From: JASJHI01 sp965371355
Lineage (GTDB): Bacteria; Actinomycetota; Acidimicrobiia; Acidimicrobiales; Ilumatobacteraceae
Direction of reading: 5' to 3'
Assembly (NCBI GenBank): GCA_965371355.1
Contig: CBDUYD010000117.1
Coordinates: 1 to 9,133 of the forward strand
Length of the DNA: 9,133 bases
Shown: in pieces, positions 1 through 5,662 of the stretch
How the letters are laid out: each line of letters starts with the position of its first letter
Numbering within the stretch: position 1 is the first letter of the stretch
The notes under the pieces: generated by a model
Seen by the model: only the letters and a program-made list of their open reading frames with translations
What the model was told of the DNA's origin: nothing
The model's database searches: none
Position numbers and translations under genes: made by a program

Positions 1-1102
1 AGGCAACGATCGCGACGATCGGCTTGATCGTCGCATGGACCGAGGGCGCGACGTTCCGCAGGCCGACGGCCTTGACGATCAGGTAGGGCACGAAGTTGAC
101 GATCGCCCCGGCGATCGCGAACGGCAGGATGAAGAGCGCGACGACGAGTTGGAACACGACCGACGCGGTGAAGCGGAAGAGGCCCGACCGTCCATACGCG
201 TCGGCGTCGGTGACGCCGAGGCCGTCAAGATGCCGGTCGTATGAGGAGACGGCAGCGCAGATGTGCGAGCGCTGCTGAGCGGGCCGCTCTGCGAGGACGT
301 TGCCGAGGCGGTCGCGGAGGCCGATCGGAACCGGTTGGCGAGGGTCTGAGAGCGTGCCGCGGAGTGCGATCTCGGCGCCCTTGGTGAGCGCTCTGGCCTC
401 GGCCCAGTCGGCGTAGTCGGGACCCGCCGTTCGGAGCGCCCGCTCGATCTCGTCGGTCAGTGTTGAGACGGCATCGCGATCGTCGGCTGTCACCGTCGTC
501 GTTTCGGTCGCCGCCTCGTACCGATCGACGGCAGCATCGAGATCGATCGGCACGCCGACGTTGACCACGACCCGACTGCGCAGCGCCGCCTTGTCCTCGT
601 AGAAGATGCCGACCGGCGTGATCTTGATGCCCCGGGCGCCGTCGGCTCGCGCTCCGAGGGCGATTCGTGCGGCGCCGGTCTTGACCTCGGCAATGTTCGG
701 TTCGTTGCGCGTGACGCCCTCCGGGAAGATCAGGAGGTGGCGCCCCTCGCGAAGCGCTTCGTAGCACGTCGCGAACATCTGGTCGTTCCCCGACCGTGAA
801 TCGCCGGCGCGGGGTTTGTGGACGGGGATCGCGCCGACCTTGTTCATCAGCCACCCGACGACCGGGAATTTCCAGATGGCGTCGCTGGCGATGATCCCAG
901 GGGGCCGGGGCATCGTGTCGAGGAGCAGGATCGCGTCGGCGACGCCGCCGAAATGATTGGCGACGGTCAACTCCGGCCCGGAGGTCTGCGGCGGCGTCGA
1001 CCAGTAGACGTCGATGTCGCGGTAGACCGCGCGGGCGATGAAGCTGGCGAGCTTGGCGATGACGCGATCGCGTCCCGTCGGCTCTACCGATCCCTCCGTC
1101 AC
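1..1102 (-). CDS. PlsC-family (Sct1/Gpt2-like) acyltransferase, 3' end cut by window edge
   Basis: Partial: 367 codons are visible and the frame is still open at base 1. The protein probably transfers an acyl chain from an acyl donor to glycerol-3-phosphate or a lysophospholipid at the cytoplasmic membrane face. Visible motifs are NHFGGVAD at residues 49-56 (an H-x5-D catalytic block, as in yeast Sct1/Gpt2-like LPLATs, rather than the commoner H-x4-D), GAIPVHKP around 90-97, FPEG at 126-129 and the following K-x-G at 141-143. A hydrophobic stretch at about 312-336 followed by a VPYLIV segment matches the C-terminal membrane region of this subgroup. The start is GTG at 1102: the upstream gene's TGA (1139-1141) lies in the same frame, no other start codon lies between, and a TAGGTT box sits 7 nt upstream. 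The gap to that gene is 36 bp, so the two could be co-transcribed as well as separately initiated. The exact substrate is unknown. Confidence 0.85.
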   Translation of the reverse strand, partial: MTEGSVEPTGRDRVIAKLASFIARAVYRDIDVYWSTPPQTSGPELTVANHFGGVADAILLLDTMPRPPGIIASDAIWKFPVVGWLMNKVGAIPVHKPRAGDSRSGNDQMFATCYEALREGRHLLIFPEGVTRNEPNIAEVKTGAARIALGARADGARGIKITPVGIFYEDKAALRSRVVVNVGVPIDLDAAVDRYEAATETTTVTADDRDAVSTLTDEIERALRTAGPDYADWAEARALTKGAEIALRGTLSDPRQPVPIGLRDRLGNVLAERPAQQRSHICAAVSSYDRHLDGLGVTDADAYGRSGLFRFTASVVFQLVVALFILPFAIAGAIVNFVPYLIVKAVGLRNVAPSVHATIKPIVAIVA

Positions 1103-1109
1103 CCGGGCA

Positions 1110-1115
1110 AACCTA
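1110..1115 (-). promoter_or_regulatory. -10 box TAGGTT for the acyltransferase gene (leaderless)
   Basis: TAGGTT fits TANNNT. It ends 7 nt before the GTG start, so transcription would begin at or next to the start codon. No clear -35 element is visible. It lies in the 36-bp gap after the upstream gene. Confidence 0.5.
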
Positions 1116-1138
1116 CCGATACCGGGTCCGCGAGTCGG

Positions 1139-1867
1139 TCATCCCGCCGATGACGCGTCGTCCGTCGCAGAGCCGCTCGGGTGGTCGAGCGCCAACCACC
1201 ACCAGAGGCCGAAGACCAGCGAGGAGACTGCGTGCCACAGTCCGTGGAATTGGAACACCCCGTCGGGGTCACAGGCCGGGCTGCCCGTGCGACCGAGGAG
1301 CCAGGACGCCGCGGCGAGAGCTGCGATCGCGATGATCGCGGCGTACGCCCAGCGCTGGCGACGGGTCTCGATCGGACGGAGATGGCGGCGGTACACGACG
1401 AACTCGAGCACGGCGATGGCGGCCACACCGACGCCCGTAGCGGCGATGCCTGCGTCGAGGCTGACGAGGGTCAGCACGGTCGCCGCGAGAGCCGCGGCCA
1501 CGAACGTCGTCAACTCGTGACGGGGTCGGCGGAGAACGAGGTGGAGATCGTGATTGACGATGAACAGGACGGTGACGAGGATCGGGAGGTCGTGCATCAC
1601 CCGCGAGCCGTCGGGCTGGGGGCCGTGGAACATCACGCTGCCGAGTCCGACCGCGGAAAGGCATGCCGCGTAGACCAGCGATCGGGCGACGGTGCGGCCC
1701 GTGCGCAGCGCCTGCACCGCGATCGCGATTCCGACGCCGACGTAGGCCAGGCTCGACAGCGCATTGACCGGCTGGACGAGATCACCCTTGTGCAGTTCTT
1801 CGCAGTCGGACTCGCCGATCGCTCCGGCAACCGCATCGATCACGGCTGCTGCCGACTCCCACACCAC
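1139..1867 (-). CDS. CREST-superfamily / alkaline-ceramidase-like integral membrane hydrolase
   Basis: With the start chosen here the protein is 242 aa with about seven hydrophobic segments. It carries the full CREST pattern seen in alkaline ceramidases, Per1 and PAQR receptors: S-x3-H (SVMFH, S77 and H81), an Asp in the next segment (HDLP, D93) and H-x3-H near the C-terminus (HGLWH, H208 and H212). In CREST enzymes these residues bind a metal and hydrolyse amide or ester bonds in lipids. The N-terminal CEELHKG...QPVNALSSLAYVG region (C22, E23) resembles the acidic metal-binding entry of ceramidases. Whether the substrate is ceramide or another lipid cannot be told. The frame is open to an ATG at 1954, but the extra 29 codons have poorer third-position G/C (about 69% by hand count) and no ribosome-binding site. 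GTG 1867 sits 7 nt after a TACCCT box, so it is preferred. The acyltransferase gene follows 36 bp downstream. Confidence 0.8.
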   Translation of the reverse strand: MVWESAAAVIDAVAGAIGESDCEELHKGDLVQPVNALSSLAYVGVGIAIAVQALRTGRTVARSLVYAACLSAVGLGSVMFHGPQPDGSRVMHDLPILVTVLFIVNHDLHLVLRRPRHELTTFVAAALAATVLTLVSLDAGIAATGVGVAAIAVLEFVVYRRHLRPIETRRQRWAYAAIIAIAALAAASWLLGRTGSPACDPDGVFQFHGLWHAVSSLVFGLWWWLALDHPSGSATDDASSAG

Positions 1868-1874
1868 ATCGTCG

Positions 1875-1880
1875 AGGGTA
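1875..1880 (-). promoter_or_regulatory. -10 box TACCCT for the ceramidase-like gene (leaderless)
   Basis: TACCCT is followed by 7 nt and then GTG (1867). This spacing equals that of the acyltransferase promoter. It pairs with a plus-strand -10 box at 1918-1923, giving divergent predicted start points about 65 bp apart. No convincing -35 element is visible. Confidence 0.4.
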
Positions 1881-1917
1881 TCCAGGAGCCGTTCAGCGTG
1901 CGGCGTCGATCGTTCGA

Positions 1918-1923
1918 TAGGTT
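1918..1923 (+). promoter_or_regulatory. -10 box TAGGTT for the short ORF and flippase-like gene
   Basis: TAGGTT is followed by 8 nt and then ATG at 1932. The same 8-nt spacing is seen before the CPBP protease gene. The same hexamer occurs upstream of the acyltransferase gene and the SDR gene. The transcript would begin at or near the ATG of the 25-codon ORF and run into the flippase-like gene. Confidence 0.45.
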
Positions 1924-1931
1924 TCGGCCCC

Positions 1932-2009
1932 ATGACGAGCACGGCCCGACGCATCCACGGCGTTTGCCGTGACCTGCTCGGAGTCGCGTCGGTGAGGTCG
2001 CGGGAGTGA
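1932..2009 (+). CDS. Leaderless 25-aa upstream ORF overlapping the flippase-like gene start
   Basis: ATG at 1932 begins 8 nt after a TAGGTT -10 box. The ORF encodes 25 residues beginning MTSTARRIHG and ending VASVRSRE, with five arginines. Its TGA (2007-2009) overlaps the GTG start of the flippase-like gene (2006-2008) as GTGA. The seen facts are the box, the spacing, the open frame and the overlap. The inference is that ribosomes starting on the leaderless ATG terminate on the next gene's start and re-initiate, which would couple translation. No similarity to a known peptide was recognised. It overlaps the alternative, rejected N-terminal extension of the divergent ceramidase-like gene. Confidence 0.4.
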   Translation: MTSTARRIHGVCRDLLGVASVRSRE

Positions 2010-3184
2010 AGTCACCTGACGGCACAGAATCGGACGGCACAGACGCGGCCGAGGCCGTGCCGATCTGGCCGGACGTCCCTCCGGAGCCGGAGTTCGTCGA
2101 GCCGGACTTCATCGAGCCGGGGGAGCGGCCGAAGTTCACCGTTCGAACCGTCCTCAAGATCGCGCTGCGCATCGGGTTCGCGGTCGCCGCCGTCGCCATC
2201 TCCATGTTCGTGCTGTTCGGGATCTTCGATGATCTCGACTTCGACGAGATCAGGGCAGCGATCAACCAGTTGTCCGATGCCGAGTGGATCGCGTTGTTCT
2301 TCGGTTGGCTGATCTGGATCGGTGCGCAGGGTCTGCAGACCGCATCACTCGTCACCGCGATGCCCGCCCGCCGAGGGGTGCTCGCCTTCCTCGGTCCGAG
2401 CGCCGTGTCGTCGGTGATACCTGGGCCGAGCGATCTTCCCGTGCGCTACTCGATGTACCAATCGTGGGGGATCGCGCCGGCCGACGCGGCCACCGCGGTC
2501 GCCGCCAGCGGGATCTTCTCGGTGGGATCACAGCTCGCACTCCCAGCCTTCGCAGGCGTCGCGATCTTCCTCGGCGGCGTGCAGATCGAGGGATTCCTGA
2601 CGATCATCGTCGCCACGACACTCGTACTCGCGGTCGTCATAGTCGTCTGCGCGTTCGTCCTCGGATCCGAGAAGCGCACCCGGTGGGCCGGTGAGAAGCT
2701 CGATCCACTCTGGCGAAGACTCATGCGCATGGCCCACAAGGATCCACCCGAGGAGAATCTCGGCGAAATGCTCGAGGCCCGGCGTGCCGCGGCGATCGAC
2801 TATCTGAGCGACAAGTGGCTCGCGACGTCCGGTGCGACCGTCCTGACGATCGCCGCCAAGTGCTCGCTGCTGATCATGTCGCTGCGGTTCGTCGGCATCC
2901 CCGAGACGGCGCTCGGCTGGGCCGCGATCTTCGCCGTCTTCGCCCTGGTTGCAGGGCTGACCATCGTTCCGATCACCCCAGGGAGTGCCGGGGTGGCCGA
3001 GATCGCACTCGTCGGCATGCTCGCGCCGATCGCCGGCTCGGAATATGTGAACGAGGTCGCCGCCGGAGTTCTGCTGTACCGGTTGCTCACATGGATCCTG
3101 GTGATCCCGACCGGCCTCGCCGCCCTCGGTGTGTGGCGGTACGGCCAGCGCCAGTCGAAACGGGCGATCTCCACAGCGGGGTGA
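2006..3184 (+). CDS. Flippase-like / LPG-synthase-TM (UPF0104, PF03706-type) membrane protein
   Basis: 392 aa. An acidic, proline-rich cytoplasmic head (residues 1-45, many E/P/D) precedes about seven to eight membrane segments (about 52-74, 93-117, 165-190, 196-219, 274-294, 303-322, 328-344, 349-377). The family hallmarks are VIPGPSDLPVRY at about 138-148 and VPITPGSAGVAE at 321-332, the Pro-Gly motif conserved in the flippase-like half of MprF and in AglD-type proteins. No LPG-synthase (aminoacyl transfer) domain follows, so this is the stand-alone membrane half. Such proteins are thought to move or help handle lipid-linked molecules, but the cargo is unknown here. A charged loop at about 220-270 (KRTRWAGEK..DPPEEN) is probably cytoplasmic. 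The start GTG 2006 has GGTGAGG (1991-1997) 8 nt upstream and overlaps the stop of a 25-codon ORF. It ends 30 bp from the convergent RCK_C gene, and no clear terminator is seen in that gap. Confidence 0.85.
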   Translation: MKSPDGTESDGTDAAEAVPIWPDVPPEPEFVEPDFIEPGERPKFTVRTVLKIALRIGFAVAAVAISMFVLFGIFDDLDFDEIRAAINQLSDAEWIALFFGWLIWIGAQGLQTASLVTAMPARRGVLAFLGPSAVSSVIPGPSDLPVRYSMYQSWGIAPADAATAVAASGIFSVGSQLALPAFAGVAIFLGGVQIEGFLTIIVATTLVLAVVIVVCAFVLGSEKRTRWAGEKLDPLWRRLMRMAHKDPPEENLGEMLEARRAAAIDYLSDKWLATSGATVLTIAAKCSLLIMSLRFVGIPETALGWAAIFAVFALVAGLTIVPITPGSAGVAEIALVGMLAPIAGSEYVNEVAAGVLLYRLLTWILVIPTGLAALGVWRYGQRQSKRAISTAG

Positions 3185-3214
3185 CGATCGACTCCGTTCG
3201 GTGGTCGTTCGTGC

Positions 3215-3901
3215 TCAGGCCTGCGCGCCGCTGCGCCCTCTGAGCTCGTCGAGCCGGTCGCGGCGCCCGTAGACGATCAGCTCGTCGCCGGCGGTCAACG
3301 TGACGTCGACCGGTGGCTCGCCGAAGTATTCGCTTCCCCGGCGGACGCCGAGCACCCTCACGCCCGGCATCGTGTGTTCGAGCCCGCGCAGGCCGCGCAC
3401 GGTCTCGTCGGGATCCGAAACGATCTGGATGGCCTCGACCTCGTAGTCGGCGTCGAGTTCGAGGAGGACGGTGGGTCGACCGCCCAGCGCCGGTATCAAT
3501 CGCCTCGACGCATAGCGCTGGCCGACCCGCACGAGACGGTGCCGGACCGGACGGTTCAAGATCAAGAGGATGACCGCGGCGAGTCCCGAGATCGTGACGA
3601 GCGACCGTTCCGCCGTCGACCCCGGACCGGGTGCCATGAAGCCGACGAGCACGGTCACGACCAGGGTCGGTGTGCCGAGACTGCCGACGAACATCGTCGT
3701 GGCCAGAATCTTGCGGCGCATCTGGTGGTTGACGACGTTCTCCGCCTCGGTGGTGGTGAACCCGGTGGTGCTCAGCGCCGACCTCGCCTGGAATGCGGCG
3801 ATGTCGGGTGGCACCCCCGTGGCGATCAAGGCGCCGGTTGCCAACTGTCCGAATGCGATCGTGAAGACCGCCACGACGAGAAACGTTGCCACGGCGTACA
3901 T
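3215..3901 (-). CDS. Membrane protein with pore-like motif and C-terminal RCK_C (TrkA_C) domain
   Basis: 228 aa. TM1 spans about residues 3-27. A re-entrant-looking segment with ARSALSTTGFTTTEAENVVNH (about 39-59) resembles the STTGF filter region of TrkH/Ktr-type potassium transporters. Hydrophobic segments follow at about 64-90 and 99-116, then a basic linker (about 117-140) and a soluble domain at about 143-218 with the RCK_C pattern (VEAIQIVSDPDETVRGL..., ending TLTAGDELIVYGRRD). In known channels and transporters RCK_C binds nucleotides and gates ion flux. Here there is no RCK_N Rossmann domain, as in other small TrkA_C membrane proteins of about 220 aa, so regulation of, or participation in, cation transport is inferred. 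The ATG start at 3901 has AGGA and a GGGGG run just upstream. No TANNNT box is seen near it, so it seems to use a leadered mRNA. The upstream region consists of tandem 72-bp hairpin repeats shared with the divergent SDR gene. Confidence 0.8.
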   Translation of the reverse strand: MYAVATFLVVAVFTIAFGQLATGALIATGVPPDIAAFQARSALSTTGFTTTEAENVVNHQMRRKILATTMFVGSLGTPTLVVTVLVGFMAPGPGSTAERSLVTISGLAAVILLILNRPVRHRLVRVGQRYASRRLIPALGGRPTVLLELDADYEVEAIQIVSDPDETVRGLRGLEHTMPGVRVLGVRRGSEYFGEPPVDVTLTAGDELIVYGRRDRLDELRGRSGAQA

Positions 3902-3920
3902 CCCCCGATCCTGCCAGATT

Positions 3921-3973
3921 CCGAAACCTGTGCGCAGGATCGCGCTGGGCGGGAAGATCCGTACATGTTTCGG
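3921..3973. other. 53-nt imperfect palindrome: hairpin of the first repeat copy
   Basis: In copy 1 CCGAAAC (3921-3927) pairs with GTTTCGG (3967-3973). Inside that, TGTGC pairs with GTACA (one G-T wobble) and GGATC pairs with GATCC, with a small GCA bulge and a G-rich loop of about 14 nt. Copies 2 and 3 keep the inner pairings and a 5-bp GAAAC/GTTTC base. The termini resemble a small REP- or MITE-like element, but no target-site duplication was found. Confidence 0.5.
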
Positions 3974-4123
3974 GGGTGGGTGGGTGCATCGTCGGAAACT
4001 TGTGCGCAGGATCGCGCTGGGCGGGAAGATCCGTACATGTTTCGGGGGTGGGTGGGTGCATCGTCGGAAACTTGTGCGCAGGATCGCGCTGGGCGGGAAG
4101 ATCCGTACATGTTTCGGGGGTGG
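3923..4123. repeat. Tandem array of a 72-bp repeat, about 2.8 copies, in a divergent promoter region
   Basis: Copies begin at 3923, 3995 and 4067 (exact 72-bp period); the third stops after about 57 bp at 4123. Copies are nearly identical: copy 1 has GAAACC where copies 2 and 3 have GAAACT. Each unit holds a hairpin followed by a G-rich arm (GGGGGTGGGTGGGTG) and GCATCGTCG. The array reaches to about 21 nt from the ATG of the RCK_C gene and about 20 nt from the ATG of the SDR gene, so both genes' control regions lie in or next to it. There are no variable spacers, so it is not a CRISPR array. Because 72 is divisible by 3, all frames show repeated 24-residue open stretches, which are judged not to be coding. 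Confidence 0.9.
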
Positions 4124-4128
4124 TGGCG

Positions 4129-4134
4129 TAGGTT
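4129..4134 (+). promoter_or_regulatory. -10 box TAGGTT for the SDR gene
   Basis: TAGGTT lies 9 nt before ATG 4144 and only 3 nt before GTG 4138. The transcript would therefore start around 4141-4144, leaderless or nearly so, which favours ATG 4144 as the start. The box sits just outside the last repeat copy, so the -35 region falls within the repeat. Confidence 0.45.
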
Positions 4135-4143
4135 CGGGTGGAT

Positions 4144-4905
4144 ATGTCAGATGGACGTGTCGATCTGAGCGGGCGGGTGGCGCTGGTCACCGGGGCGACT
4201 TCGGGCCTCGGGCGCCGATTCGCGCAGGTGCTGGCGGTTGCGGGGGCCTCGGTAGTCGTCACCGGTCGCCGAACCGAACGGCTCGACGAACTCGCGGCCG
4301 AGATCGAGAGGGACGGGGGCACGGCGCTCGCTCTGCGGCTCGACATGACCGATTCCGACGAGATCGTGGCCGTCGTCGACGCGGCGAGCGAGCGGCTCGG
4401 CCCGATCGACGTGCTCGTCAACAACGCCGGCGTGCCCGACGCGCAACGTGCCCACAAGATGCCGATCGAGCTCGTCGACACGGTGTTCGACACCAACCTG
4501 CGCGGCCCGTGGGTGTTGGCGACCGAGGTCGTGCGACGCCTGATCGACGACCGCCAGCCCGGGCGCATCGTCAACATCGCTTCGATGGGCGGGTTCCACT
4601 ACGCGGGAGGGGGAGCGGCGCTCTATTCGGTCACCAAGGCCGGCATCGTCAGGATGACCGAGGTGCTGGCGGTCGAGTGGTCGCGATACGACATCAACGT
4701 CAACTGCATCGCGCCCGGTGCGTTCGAGTCCGAGATGATGGACGGCATGATCGAGCGAATCGGTGACTTCAGGGCGAACCTCCCGCGCAAGCGCCTCGGG
4801 TCGCCCGAACAACTCGATCAGACGCTGCTCTACCTCACGTCGTTCGAGAACGAGGTCGTGACGGGAACGGTCATCAAGGCCGACGACGGCCAAGGCCCGC
4901 GCTGA
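4144..4905 (+). CDS. Classical short-chain dehydrogenase/reductase (SDR), NAD(P)-dependent
   Basis: 253 aa from ATG 4144, the usual length of a classical SDR. Motifs are the cofactor loop TGATSGLG (residues 16-23), TGRR at about 40-43 (an Arg after the second strand suggests NADP(H) preference), the acidic LDMTD at about 66-70, NNAG (93-96), the structural/catalytic Asn in DTNLRG (N118), catalytic Ser in NIASMGG (S147) and Y161-x3-K165 (YSVTK). IAPGAFESEM follows as the usual post-catalytic segment. It oxidises or reduces a carbonyl/hydroxyl substrate that the sequence does not identify. A further in-frame GTG at 4138 is possible but lies too near the -10 box. The CPBP protease gene follows after 29 bp but has its own promoter-like box, so the two are not clearly one operon. 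Confidence 0.93.
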   Translation: MSDGRVDLSGRVALVTGATSGLGRRFAQVLAVAGASVVVTGRRTERLDELAAEIERDGGTALALRLDMTDSDEIVAVVDAASERLGPIDVLVNNAGVPDAQRAHKMPIELVDTVFDTNLRGPWVLATEVVRRLIDDRQPGRIVNIASMGGFHYAGGGAALYSVTKAGIVRMTEVLAVEWSRYDINVNCIAPGAFESEMMDGMIERIGDFRANLPRKRLGSPEQLDQTLLYLTSFENEVVTGTVIKADDGQGPR

Positions 4906-4920
4906 TCGCGACGCCACCGG

Positions 4921-4926
4921 TAAGGT
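4921..4926 (+). promoter_or_regulatory. -10 box TAAGGT for the CPBP protease gene (leaderless)
   Basis: TAAGGT is followed by 8 nt and ATG 4935. It lies in the 29-bp gap after the SDR stop. No Shine-Dalgarno sequence is present at normal spacing, consistent with a leaderless start. Confidence 0.5.
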
Positions 4927-4934
4927 CCGCGCAG

Positions 4935-5639
4935 ATGGTGGAGCGGCCGAGCCTCGATCTCGTCGGAATGCTCGCGCTGCTTATCGCGGTGAACGTGCTG
5001 ACGATCGTCGTGCTCGATGGGTGGGCATCGGCGCTGGTGCAGGTCGTCGCCGCCGGGGGAGCGGTCGCGATCGCCTTCCTGCGCGGCTACTCCGCCGATG
5101 ATCTCGCACTGTCGTCGCGAACTTTGGGCACCGGTGTTCGTCTCGGTGCGATCAGCGCTGCGATCATCGCGGCGGGCGTCGCCCTGATCGCGATCGTGCC
5201 GCTCTCGCGCGGCTTCCTCGACGACGACAGGTTCGCCGACATCGCGGGGTCCGAGATCGTGTACCAGGTCGGTTTCCGCATCCCGCTGATCACCGCGCTC
5301 ACCGAGGAGTTGCTCTTCCGGGCCGTGCTGCTCGCCATCCTGCTCCAGCTCCTGTCGGTCCGGTGGGCGGTCGTCGCCTCCGCCGTGGTGTTCGGTCTGT
5401 GGCATGTTCTCACCACGATCGGCGACCTCGACGGAAACGAGGCCACCGAGTCGTTGAACGCGATTGCACAGGCCGGCAGCGTCGCGGGAGTGGTCGTCGC
5501 GACCGCTATGGGCGGCCTGCTGTTCGGCTGGTTGCGCGTGCGCAGCGGCAGCATCGTCGCACCGTGGTTCGCCCACATCGCGTTCAATGCCGGCACGTTC
5601 GTCGCCGGCGTGATCGTGGTCGGGCGCGGCTGGGTCTGA
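4935..5639 (+). CDS. CPBP-family intramembrane metalloprotease (Abi/CAAX-protease-like)
   Basis: 234 aa, strongly hydrophobic, with about six to seven membrane segments. The three family motifs are present in order: EE-x3-R (TEELLFRA, E124, E125, R129), F-x3-H (FGLWH, F153 and H157) and H-x3-N (HIAFN, H214 and N218). These residues form the intramembrane catalytic/metal site of the CPBP (Rce1-like) family. Bacterial members have been linked to processing of prenylated or secreted peptides, bacteriocin self-protection and membrane protein turnover; no substrate gene is visible beside this one. A hydrophilic stretch at about 92-108 (SRGFLDDDRFADIAG) precedes the EE motif. The ATG start is supported by a -10 box 8 nt upstream. 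The stop codon lies within the right arm of a perfect inverted repeat that may end transcription. Confidence 0.9.
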   Translation: MVERPSLDLVGMLALLIAVNVLTIVVLDGWASALVQVVAAGGAVAIAFLRGYSADDLALSSRTLGTGVRLGAISAAIIAAGVALIAIVPLSRGFLDDDRFADIAGSEIVYQVGFRIPLITALTEELLFRAVLLAILLQLLSVRWAVVASAVVFGLWHVLTTIGDLDGNEATESLNAIAQAGSVAGVVVATAMGGLLFGWLRVRSGSIVAPWFAHIAFNAGTFVAGVIVVGRGWV

Positions 5640-5649
5640 CCACGATCAC
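5610..5649. terminator. Perfect 12-bp inverted repeat between convergent genes, candidate bidirectional terminator
   Basis: GTGATCGTGGTC (5610-5621) and GACCACGATCAC (5638-5649) are exact reverse complements around a 16-nt loop. The left arm and loop are the last codons of the CPBP gene, the TGA sits at the loop/right-arm junction, and the right arm ends 14 nt before the stop codon of the convergent monooxygenase gene. No U-tract follows on either strand, so it would be a hairpin-only terminator or an mRNA 3'-end stabiliser. Confidence 0.5.
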
Positions 5650-5662
5650 CCGTCGCCCTCGG

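Noticed and set aside
12..34. Perfect 9-bp inverted repeat GCGACGATC/GATCGTCGC with a 5-nt loop
   Set aside because: It lies inside the acyltransferase coding sequence and is explained by repeated Ile, Val and Ala codons; GATC-rich repeats are common in this window.
1868..1954. N-terminal extension of the ceramidase-like protein to ATG 1954
   Set aside because: Lower third-position G/C, no ribosome-binding site, and it overlaps the opposite-strand promoter and short ORF. A leaderless GTG at 1867 fits better, though the longer form is not excluded.
1181..1972. 263-codon plus-strand open frame
   Set aside because: Antisense shadow of the ceramidase-like gene; its sequence is low-complexity, charged and without recognisable motifs.
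3185..3214. Terminator between the flippase-like and RCK_C genes
   Set aside because: Only weak pairing (CGAC/GTCG flanking a few pairs) and no U-tract, which is not enough to call.
3923..4123. CRISPR array (units begin GAAAC and contain GTTTC)
   Set aside because: All 72 bp are repeated and there are no variable spacers or cas genes. It is a tandem repeat.
3826..4168. Repeated 24-residue peptides in several frames through the repeat array
   Set aside because: They follow from a period divisible by three. No start signal, domain or codon bias supports translation.
3087..4577. 496-codon open frame on the minus strand
   Set aside because: It crosses two genes and the repeat array, and is open only because of high GC and the 72-bp (3n) repeat period. 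The real genes lie in other frames with clear motifs.
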